A stretch of 64,000 nt of DNA from positions 48,609,873 through 48,673,872 of the forward strand of contig NC_061815.1 in the NCBI RefSeq assembly GCF_021462225.1, given 5' to 3'. How positions within the stretch are numbered: position 1 is the first letter of the stretch; each line of letters opens with the position of its first letter. A program made the position numbers and the translations under genes. This DNA is from Girardinichthys multiradiatus (lineage: Eukaryota > Chordata > Actinopteri > Cyprinodontiformes > Goodeidae). Under the pieces are notes generated by a model. It was not told where the DNA came from and did not search any database. It saw nothing but the letters and a program-made list of their open reading frames with translations. This document shows, in pieces, positions 44,778-54,769 of the stretch.

Positions 44778-45583
44778 CAGGGGATACTGTGTGGTGGTAA
44801 AGGTGGATGGCTTACCTGGCCTGAGGCTGGATCATATGGCCAGGACTCCTTGGTTGATGCTGTCAGCAGATCTGTTGGTCCCCCATCCAGGTCATCTTTC
44901 AGGTGACCCCATCCTTCGGTTCCACATAACCCTTCATATAGTGGAGGAGCTGATGGTTGAGCTATTAATACCACACTGTCTTGGTCCTGGGTGGCTTGTC
45001 TATACGGTGCAGGCTTCCCTTCATCAGAATGCGGTTTAAAGGATCTGAGTGGATCATAAAATCGCTTTACTTGCCACCCCTCTGCTTGAACCACCTGCAT
45101 CAGCCTTCCTGATCTTGTCTGGGCTCTGCAAGAGTCACAGTACTTAAGAAATGAACCGTCCCACAGGCAGGTACACTCTCTTGGTCTGTCTTCATGCAGA
45201 TCCCACTGGGTCACAAAGACCACTGTGGGGACAGTGGTGATTCGGCACCCCCCACAAATGAAGATGTCCGTTACCTTGACGGGCTTGAATGGCAGTTTGT
45301 CTAACTCGTCGCCACCAGTGTTATGATGTAGTGGTTTCTCACGTCCTGGTCCTTCCCAGCGGACTTTGAGCTGACTTGGGACCGTGCAGATTGCACAACA
45401 GTTCTTGACCTCTCGCCACCACAGCATTTCATCTTCTGTTGACAGGAATCCTTCTTTAGCAAGTTCCAATTTCTTCAAGACTCTTCCTGCCCAAAGCCCT
45501 GAAGGTGTTCTTCGAAGGGCAACCACCCCATATACAGTGGCCAGTCTGAGGTAGGGTGGCATGTTGCCTGGTTCACTGGCCAT
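44660..45583 (-). CDS. ERV2 ORF A, Cys-rich protein with PSAP/PPLY
   Basis: 307 codons starting 20 bp after the pol stop. Cysteine pairs occur at 62/63-66, 110-113, 137-139 and 149-152, suggesting one or two zinc-binding folds. Residues 210-216 read PSAPPLY: a PSAP motif (recruits TSG101) overlapping a PPxY motif (recruits NEDD4-type ligases), both known retroviral late-budding signals that normally sit in Gag. The last ~35 residues are probably out of frame (see ORF B). Location between pol and env, not in gag, is unusual. Function inferred, not shown. Confidence 0.5.
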   Translation of the reverse strand: MASEPGNMPPYLRLATVYGVVALRRTPSGLWAGRVLKKLELAKEGFLSTEDEMLWWREVKNCCAICTVPSQLKVRWEGPGREKPLHHNTGGDELDKLPFKPVKVTDIFICGGCRITTVPTVVFVTQWDLHEDRPRECTCLWDGSFLKYCDSCRAQTRSGRLMQVVQAEGWQVKRFYDPLRSFKPHSDEGKPAPYRQATQDQDSVVLIAQPSAPPLYEGLCGTEGWGHLKDDLDGGPTDLLTASTKESWPYDPASGQVSHPPLPPHSIPWCSECIDTGVQRVLALHWNNFLTMKNNRHSQADGSGPGS

Positions 45584-45604
45584 CTCTCCGGTTTCTGGTT
45601 ATCC

Positions 45605-46460
45605 TTAGCTGAGAATTGGTTTGAGCTGTTCAACTCCTTGGATCCCTCTCTTCTGTAACAACACTGTGTTACGATCTAATACTTGCTTCACAATGTCAGT
45701 GGTATCGTACTTGGGTTTCACTGCTGTCGACACAGGGTGATCTCGTGCTCTCACCCACAGCCGTTGTCCCTCACGGAATGGCACCTTAGGCGTTGGCTTC
45801 CCTGTTTTCTCATTGGAGCTCCGGCCCACTTCTTGTGAAGAGAATGGTCGTTGGTTGAGTTCTGCTGCAGGGGAGGGTCTACTGACTCAGTGTCTGTCAT
45901 TCAGTGCTTGCCCTATTTCTACAGCTTTGGTGCTCCAGTCACGAGAATTAGCATTTTTTGCTATCCAGTTTTTCACCAGACCTATGGTGCGTTCCACCAC
46001 TCCGTTTGCTTGGGGAGTATATGGTGGAGAGTAAACTCTCATTAATCCATATATCTGACACCAGTGATCAACCTGTGCATTGCGAAAATGAGTCCCATTG
46101 TCTGTTCGCAGTTCCTTAGGCACCCCAAGGGAACTGCAGACTTGCTCCAGCATGGCAACGACACTGCTGCCGTTGGCTCTCCTTGCTGCTCTTACAGTTA
46201 CATGCACTGACATTGAGTCTACTAGCACCAGGAGGTATTTCTCACCTTTCTTCCCTGTTATCCCCATGGGGCCTGCAACATCCATGCACACTGAGCCCCA
46301 GGGGATGGTGCTCTTGATGGTCAGACCTTCCAGCCGCTGTCCATGGCGTCCTGCGTTGTATTGACCACATACTTCACAGCCTTCTGGTGCTTCACTTCAA
46401 GCTTCAGGCTCATCCTCAACTCAGCGATCGTCATCTACAGATCATGATGGGCCACTAACA
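45605..46460 (-). pseudogene. pol: ERV2 integrase
   Basis: The core is open from 46291 to 45887: D4 (CMDVAGP), D64 (RTDNGTHF) and E100 (NGVVERTIG), with 35 residues between the last two, the classic DD35E triad. Upstream, around 46360-46460, the CxxC of the zinc domain is readable (CEVC) amid stops. After a stop at 45886-45888 the C-terminal domain continues at 45829-45605 with RLWVRARDHP and a terminal beta-rich stretch. Catalytic residues are intact but the gene carries at least two breaks. Confidence 0.9.
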
Positions 46461-46474
46461 TTCCTTTGGCGCTT

Positions 46475-47147
46475 TCAAATCCATTCTCTTCCCAAATGGA
46501 TAAGTCTTCGTTCAAGGCTTGTGCACAGTAGTGGTTGTCTGTGATTATCTTTGCTTTCTTGATTCTTCTCTTCATCAACTCTTAACATTCCCTCCAGCAC
46601 TGCTGTCACTTCTCCCGCCTGTGCACTACCGGGAGTTTTATCTTTCTGGCGGCACCTCTCTTGACCGTGCTGTTTGAGAATAAACCCCCAGTAGGCCATC
46701 TGTTCCAGTCCTTTCTTCGACCCATCAGTGTATAGGACCCACTCTGGCGGCCTTTCTTTCACAGACGGCTCTAAGGGTGTTTTCTTGCTGGTTGGTTGTG
46801 CTCTCAATTTCGTGGTCCAGCAGGATGTCTTCCCATCTTCCCCACCTTATATTGGTTGCTATTGTGCTTTCCACCGTTCCTTTTCTGAGATACTGGTGGA
46901 CTTGGCTCTGAGTGATGACTTTAATCTGCTGTGCTTGTACTAGGTCTTTTAAGGTGCTCCAGTATCTAGCAAGCACTGCTAACTCTTTTTCTTCTTGGGG
47001 GAATTTCTTCTCTACAGATGACAAAGTGTAACTCCACAAAGTTACTAACCCCCCATTTTCATTGCTCACTTTCAGCATGGAGTCCTCATCTTCACAGCTG
47101 ATCTCGGCCACCAACTTTTCAGTCAAGCTCCTCGGTTCCAACCTCAC
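46475..47147 (-). pseudogene. pol: ERV2 RT connection and RNase H
   Basis: Two overlapping frames. 47147-46725 holds the connection domain (LWSYTLSSVEKKFPQEEKEL, then a helical segment and Q-rich stretch). 46807-46475 holds RNase H: LYTDGSKKG (first catalytic Asp), AQAGEVTAVLEGM (catalytic Glu) and a following basic segment. A frame change near 46725-46807 breaks the gene. The RNase H is close to the canonical retroviral layout. Confidence 0.85.
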
Positions 47148-47168
47148 TTCTTGGATTGCTTGTTTGAG

Positions 47169-48255
47169 CTAATCCAGGTCATTCTGGTTTGATGCAGTCC
47201 ATGTCCAGTTTTTATTTGTCAGTTTTTCTTCTCCTTCTCGCTTCCTTAGGCAGGCATATAACGGCTTAGCATATCTTTGATAATTAGGAATATGATCTCT
47301 CACATAGTTGCAGAGTCCCAAAATCTTTTGTAGATCATTTTTGGATTCAGGTGGCTGGATTTGTGCCAGCTTCTCTCGATACCCTTCTGAAAGTCCCAAA
47401 TCTGTTGTCACTTGGAATCCGAGATAGTTCACCTGAAACTGTTCACCCCAAACTGGCATTTCTTGAGATTCAGCTTCACCACTGTTTGCAGTCTCTCTAG
47501 GTGCTCCTCTTCGGTGTGCAATGAACACATCATCTATGTACACTGTTGCTCCTAGGTCACCCAAAACTTCCATTACAGCTGACTGGAACACATTAGGGGA
47601 GTTCTTGTACCCCTGCGGTAACCTTTGTCACGCATAACTCTTGCCTTTGTGTGTAAATGCTGTCTTGCCTTGTGATTGCTTTGCGAGTCTGAGGGAGAAG
47701 AATCCATTTGCTAGGTCAATGCAGGATTTATATTTCCTGACTCTCAGTGTCTTCAGTGCTCCTTGGGGATTGATTAGGCTGGCTCGGTTTGCTATGGTTC
47801 TTCGATTGAGGGCCTTGAAGTTGATTACTGGCCTCCAACCTCCTCCTGCTGACTCTGGCTTCTTTACTGCTTGAATGGGACTGTTAGTGATGGGATTTAG
47901 CTATTCTCTGATGATTCCTAGAGCGCTCAATTCTTTTACTATTTTATCCATTTCTTCAACAGCACCCGGGTTCAAGGGGTACTGTCAAACAGGTGGATGC
48001 ACTCCCCCTTCTATGAGGTGCACATACTTCGGTCCCAAGTCTCCACAGTCGTTCTTGAACCGGGCCACATTAGCTGAGGTGATAATCTTCCGTAACCTCT
48101 CTTTCCCAGCCGGGGAGAAATCACTTTCTTTCAGCTTCTATTCAGTTACTTCTGGCACATCTACTGCTTTGTACTCCTCTTGAGCCCCGGTTCCATTCTG
48201 AGTCGATCCTACTTTTACTAACCTTGACCGTAGCTGGTTCAGCCTTTGAGAATTG
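47169..48255 (-). pseudogene. pol: ERV2 reverse transcriptase
   Basis: One minus-strand frame with scattered stops (for example at 48138-48140, 47985-47987, 47901-47903, 47628-47630) shows QYPLNP, NSPIQAVKKP, WRPVINFKALN, SCIDLANGFFSL (first catalytic Asp), LPQGYKNSPNVFQ and VYIDDVFIAH (YIDD, residues 18-21 of the open frame 47591-47169), then a PPESKNDLQKILGLCNY thumb segment. It begins abruptly near 48255, the 5' truncation point of the provirus. It differs clearly from the YVDD enzyme of ERV1. Confidence 0.9.
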
Positions 48256-49294
48256 TCAGAAACAGAAGATTTTTATTTCCAGTAATTTAGAGTTATGTAC
48301 ATTATCATTCTCAGAGCATATTTTAAAGCTTCTAACTTAACATGTATACAATCAAATAAACTGTGTTTAGCATTTTAACAAAAGAACACATTTTTCCATT
48401 TCCACATCTGATTGGTTGGTTATGAAAACAACAGAGAGAATGCAACACAGCAAAACTGAATTGTGATTTCATCTAACAAGCAATATAATTTCTCTATGTT
48501 GTGTGTTTCATGTGTTGGGCACTCCCCAAGAACAGGAATGTGACAAGTGGAGCACAGAAGGTTTGTGATATAGAAAACATTTCTTTAAAGGTGCTAAAAC
48601 CTCCAACCAAGACATTCAGTGTAGAAGTCTCACTGTTTGCTCACACTTCTACAAAAGATCCGGCTCTACTTTTAGCAGATTGTTACTGCAAAAATAACTG
48701 TGTATAACTATGTATGAATGACACTTACCTCACTAAAAGGCTTGTGTTTTCAGTGACCTTTTGGCATAGAAAGAAAATATTTTTTCAAACATGAGTTGTT
48801 TATTTAAAATGTTTTAATTGTTAAGCATAAGAAATCTTGTAAATGATTTCTCCGACTATGCTCTCAACACACTCCCTTCCCATTCATATCTCACTTAGCT
48901 ATTTGCTCTCAGCTCTTTAGAGCTTCTCTACTTATCCCTGTATTTTTAACAAAATATTATTCATAGCACTAAATACACAAAAAAGATTCCTTCCCAGAGG
49001 TTTGTTGTGAGCTCCCAGATACTGAGTATTTTGGTTTATTTTGTTGCAGAGTTGTGAAGGTGGTAAACCCACAGCTGCCTCAGCAACCCCAGGTCCACCG
49101 TCACCCTATGTCATTTATCCCAAACCATCATTTTTTGAAAGACATTCAAAGGCCTTGTCAATACATCACACTTATTTGCTAAGATGTTTGCTCTACTGTC
49201 CAATCTGTAGGTTTTTATCTCATGAACTGTACTTCAGCTTTACAAAAAAAAATCATTAAATTGTACAACTTAGATTATTTACCCACCATCCATT
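48256..49294. other. AT-rich flank, no feature seen
   Basis: Sequence right of the truncated provirus. No gag, protease or LTR can be found, and no family recognised. Short frames such as 48501-48707 lack motifs. Confidence 0.35.
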
Positions 49295-49980
49295 CATCCC
49301 CTCTTATGGTGTACCCCAAGGCTCTGTTCCTGTCTCCTTCTCCATTCCACCAACCTCCCATTCTGATTGCTTAAACAAAATCACTTCATGATTCCCCAAA
49401 TACATTCCTAAACACAACAGTGATAAAACAGAGGTCAATCTGATTGGTACCAAATACAACCTTGTTAAATTAAGCAACTTTTCTATTTCGATGTACAATT
49501 TCTCAATTTCTCCTTCTCCCAAGGTCAAGAGTGTGAGTGTTATCATTGACAGTACTGTCACTCGTTCAGCTTACTTCCATGTATGTAATATATCCCAACT
49601 CTCATACCTAACAATGCAACCATTCTGGTTTATGCTTTGGTTACCTCATGCATTATTTATTGGAATTTTCTTCTTTTTTTGTTTAGCTGACAAATCCAGC
49701 CATACACTGCGACAGGTTCAGGACTCAGCCACCAGAGTTATTTCCAGAGTTCCCTCTTACAGTGCTATTCCACTTGTCCTTCAGCAACTTTATTGCCTCA
49801 CTATTAAGTACTATATTGTCAATAACATTTTACTTCTCACCTTCAAAATCATTAACAACCTTTTTGCCAGTATGTCACTGAGAGACTTTACACCAACAAA
49901 CCCAGCTTTGCACTTAGGTGTTTCTCTTCCAACTTTCCCAGTGCAAAGCCAATGGATAAATCCCTTCTTTCAGATTTAGT
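49295..49980 (+). pseudogene. LINE RT C-terminal fragment
   Basis: TATGGTGTACCCCAAGGC at about 49301 gives the YGVPQGS block. After a deletion that removed the catalytic box, DKTEVNLIGTKYN follows. The 49491-49979 frame then carries VKSVSVIIDST, the QVQDSATRVI segment and a KYYIVNNILLLTFKIINNL helix, all standard for L2/CR1-type ORF2 C-termini. Dead and old. Confidence 0.75.
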
Positions 49981-50294
49981 AGGACAGCTAACTGGAAGAA
50001 CGTATTCCTTGTCAAGCACTACTCGAGACAGAAATAATACCAGCCACTAAGTGACTCAAGCTGGTTTTATGAAGAATTTGATCGTTTTCCAGGAAATCTT
50101 TTTTATCAATTACTTCATTGCTGAGTATAATTGTGATATTATTTTTTTTAAAGAGAAGTGGTAAGATAAAAATAGTGAGACACCTACATTGGTAGAGTAA
50201 ACACCTCACAGTAACAATATTTTAAGTGAGATCAGGGAGCATACGATAGGGGAAGGGGTGGTCACATTGTTTCATGATTCACAAAAGTGTAAAA

Positions 50295-51303
50295 TGTCAG
50301 GATCTGCCAGTTTTGGCTTTGTTTTGGTTTTGTGGTGAAGTTCTTTTTCCTGATGTTGTGATTCTTAGTTTGGTTATAGTTTCTGTCATTTATTCTTTCT
50401 GCGTTCTTCTTTGTATTCTTCAGTCCACCCACTCACTGGTTTATTTATGTCCTTCTGTTTTTCTGTATTCTAAGTTTCCTTCATTCGTGTCCCTTAGTAG
50501 TTCTTCCCCTTGTCCTTAGATCCCTTTCAGTTATTGTTTACTCTGAGGTTTTTTTTCCCTTTAGATTAGTTGTTCTCCCCAGCTTTGCTTGTAGTAGAGT
50601 TCCCTCCCATATTAGTTTCTTATATTTATCTTGTCCTCCTTGGTTTATTTATCCTAGTTTAGTTCTCTGTTTTAGTCCCTTATGTTGCAGTTCCTTTCTG
50701 GCAGTTGCATTTGATTATTTGTTCCAGCTAGGTTTAGTTTCCACTTATTGTTTTTGTTTAGGTTATCTATTTTCTTAGGTTTTCGCGTTCTCTGCTCCCC
50801 CCTGTTAGTTCTGTATTTATTGTCTCTTTCTTACCCAGTCTCCCACTTTCTGGTTTCTAGTTTGTTTATGTTTTCAGTCTAGTTTAGTTCCTTGGGTCCC
50901 TGCATTCCCTCTGCTCTGTTGTCATAGTTAACCACTCATTCCCTTAGTCTCTACAGCTGGTTCTCGCACCTGTTCCCACTATTCCTCTGATCACCTTAGC
51001 CTTCCTCTCATTGGTCCATTCTCCTCCTTTCCCTGCTTATATACCTGGTTGTGCTCATCATTCCCTGCTGGTTCCTTGTGTTATGTCACCTCGCTACCCT
51101 TGGTGTCTTCCCAAGTTCCTCCTAGTGGTTTTGTTTCTGTTTGTCTCCTGAACATACGCTTTGGACTACCTGCCTGAACTTTGTACTCTGCTTACCTGCC
51201 TGTAAGTCAGTTTACTTTCATATTAAATCTTCATCAACTCACCATGCGGCCTCCTTGACCTCTTCTGCATTTTGGTCCTACCTCCAAACCTTCAACCTTG
51301 ACA
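50295..51303 (+). repeat. solo LTR C, about 1.0 kb
   Basis: Starts TGTCAGGATCTGCC and ends AACCTTGACA. Flanks are A-rich (AAAA on both sides), so a 4-5 bp duplication is possible but weak. The interior is T/C-rich. A TATATACC box at about 51037 and an ATTAAATC-type signal at about 51222 suit U3/R/U5 order in plus orientation. The start resembles Ty3/Gypsy LTRs of fish. No internal genes. Confidence 0.75.
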
Positions 51304-53350
51304 AAAAAACAAAGTTGTTACTGGACAAATAATTCTCCTATTCTATATACTTTGCATTTTCTCTGTTCTACACCAGTGCAACAATTAATAAAAGGTTGAC
51401 TTTTTTCATCTTTTTTTTAACACACTACCAAATATTTCATATGTTTAGCACATCTTCACATGCATGAGTCCTGCACTGCGTTGTTCCTGGGGGCTGGAAT
51501 GGATTCATTCTATTTTCAATTCTACCCCCAGGGAAGGCTTTAGGGTCTTGAAGCATTGAGGACTTTAGCTAAGGCCCTAAATAGTTACATTTTCATAAGA
51601 CAGTAATTTAAAGTTAAACATATAAAGGACATCTTGTACCAGATGTCCATCTTGCCTGGGTTGTCATAGAATTTTAAGTTATTGTGAATCTAACAAAAAA
51701 GGTTTACAATAATTTTACTTGTTTTAATTTTTTGCTATTTGAAGGAAGAAAAACAGTTTAAAAAACATTTTGCTGAAGCAGATGATAATACATTTTGTGA
51801 GATTTAGAAAAAAAAGCCTAATCTAAATTTCAGTTAATTCCCTGACAAAAGTTGTTTCTAAACTCAGAAAACTATTTATTGTGGGTCAAAAATTTGCTTC
51901 TTTTCTCATCTGCGTAAATTATCTTTATGAATTTTACTCTCATCAAATTGTTCCACCCCTGTGGCTCCATGGTCCTAATCTCCTACATATCAAAAGATGA
52001 AACTTGTATAAAGTTGATTTTCTTAAATCTTAGTCAAATGGTTGGATCCTAAAAACACATTCATTTATTTTAATTATTAATGTGCTTTCCATTGATTAAA
52101 ATTGAATCTCTAAATATGTTCCTTCTTTCATGACCGTCTCCTGTTTTTCTGCCATCTTTCCAGACCTTCATTCCACTTATGAAAAAACAACACAGTCTGT
52201 TGCTCTCCACTAAACCTGTGAGCCGTTAGTGCCATAGTACAATTTTTAATATTAAGCATTTTCTGTAGAGAAAAAGGTGAACCTTTTTTATTAATACTGC
52301 CCCTTTAAACAACCCAGAGCCAGTATGTTTAGAATAATCACAGAAGATGTGAAAGAGATGAGGGAGGCTTACTTTTACACTTTCTACTATATCTTACTGG
52401 CACCAGTAGACATTTTCACAGTTTAATGAGCAACACTATGTTCTGTCTACATGTGGAACTGGACTATCGGAGTGGCTGCAACAATAAGATGCAATGTGAT
52501 GATCTGAAGGACCTTTTAATGTGTTTAGTTAACGATTAAATGCTTTTATTTTGGCTAAAGTAAAGGGCCCGATATTTTTCATATCATGATGCAAATGAGC
52601 CAGAAGCTCAAAGAGAGGGTTCTTACTGTTTTCTTTCATGACCAGGCTATTTAACTTTACCTGTAGCTCAGGTGAAATTCCCTCTACTCTCTGTTTCTCA
52701 TCATGACCCCGATGATGCTCATTAGCAAACCTCCACCTCATGTGTTGCTGAGTAAATATGTGATTAGCCGTAGTTTATAATTTCTATGTTCTCAGCCAAC
52801 ATTCAGGTATAACCGCTACCTTCAACCTTCAGAGTTATGCCACTCTACTTTCACCTGTTCCTGTCCGCACGCACGCACCAGGCTCTCACTCTCTGGTTGG
52901 CTCCATGGCTGCTCTTAAATGAGTCGAGTCCCCTACTGTATACCTGTTTGAGGTGCTCAGTGTAGCTATTTGGGTAATGAACAACGCAGCTTGACGTCCC
53001 TTGACTGAACAGCCGTTCTGTACCTTTCCAGAATGGACAAATTTGCAGTCCAAAACGTTCAGCAAATGGTGAACCTCGGAAGTTTACTCTGCATCCCCAG
53101 AATCAGAAACAAACATGGAGTACCAGCATTCAGTTGATATGCTCCAAGTTTCTGGAACAAACTTCCAGAAATCTGCATATATGCTGAATCACTTCTTTTT
53201 TTTGTTTGATCGTGTCCTGTCCAGCAGAGTAGCACTCAGAATTGTTGTCTGAGTGCCAAGAACAAGCCCAACAGATTTACTTTCACAAGTGGAGCATTAC
53301 AGCTAATGCTTTAAAGCTCTGCTTGATATTTATAAAAGAAACATTACTAT
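51304..53350. other. unassigned AT-rich sequence
   Basis: No family recognised. A 70-codon minus frame at 52741-52529 is rich in His/Glu/Lys but lacks neighbouring exons or motif. Confidence 0.3.
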
Positions 53351-53953
53351 GTTGCGTTCACACCGAACATGGATTCTGCGAATATTTCGCGTCATTTGCG
53401 TGCTTTTGCCCGCTTGACATTCCGCTTGAACTCCGCATTGCCATTTGGCAACAAGTGGCAACGCTTCGCCGTGTCATCACAGAGGACGAGCTTCCATCTG
53501 CTGCTTGCTGGTTTCAACTGAACATGGCGGACATGGATTTCACGGATCTAATCATGGTGTTTTACCTGTGGAGAGCCGAAAAACGGCGCCGACGTTCCTG
53601 GGTTCACCAGATTCTTCAGGGATGGGAACAGTTCGGAGATTACCACCACCTACTCCAGGAGCTGCATCTGGATGATGATCGATTTCAGCGGTACTTCCGT
53701 CTATCCAGGACCCAGTTCGAAGATCTGCTGTCCCACGTTGGGAGACGAATCGCCCTCCGGAACACCAACTACCGGCGACACCAACTACCTCTCACTCCGC
53801 TCCCGCTTCGCTCGGCGCGCCTTTCGCCCTGCATCCTTCGTCTCCTTTGCAAAGCCTCGAGCCGCTCCACTCCTGAACGCACCTCTACATAGGGATAACA
53901 TGTAAAGCGGCCGCTCCTACCGCAGAATCCGCGTTCGGTGTGAACGCAGCAAC
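53351..53953 (+). mobile_element. PIF/Harbinger deletion derivative
   Basis: Inverted ends GTTGCGTTCACACCGAAC (left) and the complement of GTTCGGTGTGAACGCAG...CAAC (right, with a 3-bp offset) are flanked by TAT at 53348-53350 and 53954-53956, a 3-bp duplication as expected for PIF/Harbinger. The 603-bp element encodes the start of a Harbinger transposase (53524-53780) and then jumps to unrelated distal sequence, so the nuclease core is deleted. Confidence 0.85.
53524..53780 (+). pseudogene. Harbinger transposase N-terminal fragment
   Basis: From the ATG of MADMDFTDL the frame reads a basic EKRRRRSWVHQIL segment and LQELHLDDDRFQRYFRLSRTQFEDLL, the conserved N-terminal helices of fish Harbinger (HARBI1-type) nucleases. 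It ends after NTNYRR, where the family would continue into the DDE nuclease. The upstream part of the long frame from 53242 lies outside the transposon and is accidental. Confidence 0.85.
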
Positions 53954-54136
53954 TATCTCAGTTGTTACGGACACGGAGACAGAAATGAAAAGAAAAAAAA
54001 GAAGCACAAAAGAGAGAGAGGTGGGGCAAAAAGGAAAAGGGGAGAGAATGAGAAAAGGATGGAGGAAAGACAGAAGGATGAAGAGAATACAAGATAACAA
54101 CCTGCTTGCTTCTACACCTGCAGAAACATTCATATT

Positions 54137-54634
54137 TGTCAAGTTCAGTGTAGTGGAGGACCCCAGAATGCAGATGAGCATAGTAGTGAAGTAGAACTAA
54201 AGATTTAAAGACTGAAACTCACTTCAGCAAGTGGTGGAAAAAACAGACATGGACGGGCACGCAAGACAGGCTTGGCATAAACTTGAAATGAGTTGAGATA
54301 ATAACAGAGTGAAGTGATCCATAATGTTTCCGTGAGGATTGAACAAAATGAAGGTGAATAAATGGAGCAGGGTACAGGTGAAAAACAAAACTGATTAACA
54401 CGGTACAGGTGGACCGAAATAAACTAATTGCAAACAGACAGGAGAGAACAAAACATGGCTGGAGCAAAACAAAAATCAAAGGATACAAACTAATGGGGAA
54501 AACATAACGTGCGGAACATGAACTAGAACACAAGAAAATAAAGCACAGCCAGGAAAATAATAAACACAAACAAGATCCAAAATGTAAACTGGAAATAAGA
54601 ATAACTACATCCCAAACACCCTAAAATCATGACA
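54137..54634 (-). repeat. solo LTR D, about 0.5 kb
   Basis: The plus strand begins TGTCAAGTTCAG and ends AAATCATGACA; on the minus strand this is TGTCATGATTTT...GAACTTGACA. Flanking pentamers ATATT (54132-54136) and ATACT (54635-54639) match at four of five positions. The minus strand is T-rich, as in fish Gypsy LTRs. The minus-strand frames 54569-54219 and 54738-54523 are compositional. Confidence 0.75.
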
Positions 54635-54769
54635 ATACTAACAGCTTTTTGACCAAAAAGTGCACGGTACCTATGAATGCAAGATGTGTTTAGTGGTATA
54701 TGCGGCTCAATATAGAACATTTGTGTATCTGTTAACACCTGAATCTAAACACCTGTGGGTCTGAGTGTG

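Larger units (their letters stand above)
38564..48255 (-). mobile_element. 5'-truncated complex provirus ERV2
   Basis: Reading on the minus strand: RT, RNase H, DD35E integrase, then ORF A/B, ORF C, an env-leader-like ORF, a multi-membrane ORF, a Pro/Ser-rich ORF, a polypurine tract and a ~2-kb LTR. The left (3') end is complete. The right (5') end stops inside pol near 48255, so gag, protease, PBS and 5' LTR are gone and no TSD can be tested. RT uses YIDD, the LTR is long, and the env leader has an N-terminal membrane segment; together these recall foamy-like (spuma) layout, but extra ORFs between pol and env are not typical of them. The lineage is unassigned. Confidence 0.85.

Noticed and set aside
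43269..45039. Plus-strand frames at 43.3-45.0 kb (for example 44584-45039, 151 codons)
   Set aside because: Antisense to ERV2 ORFs A, B and C, and without motifs.
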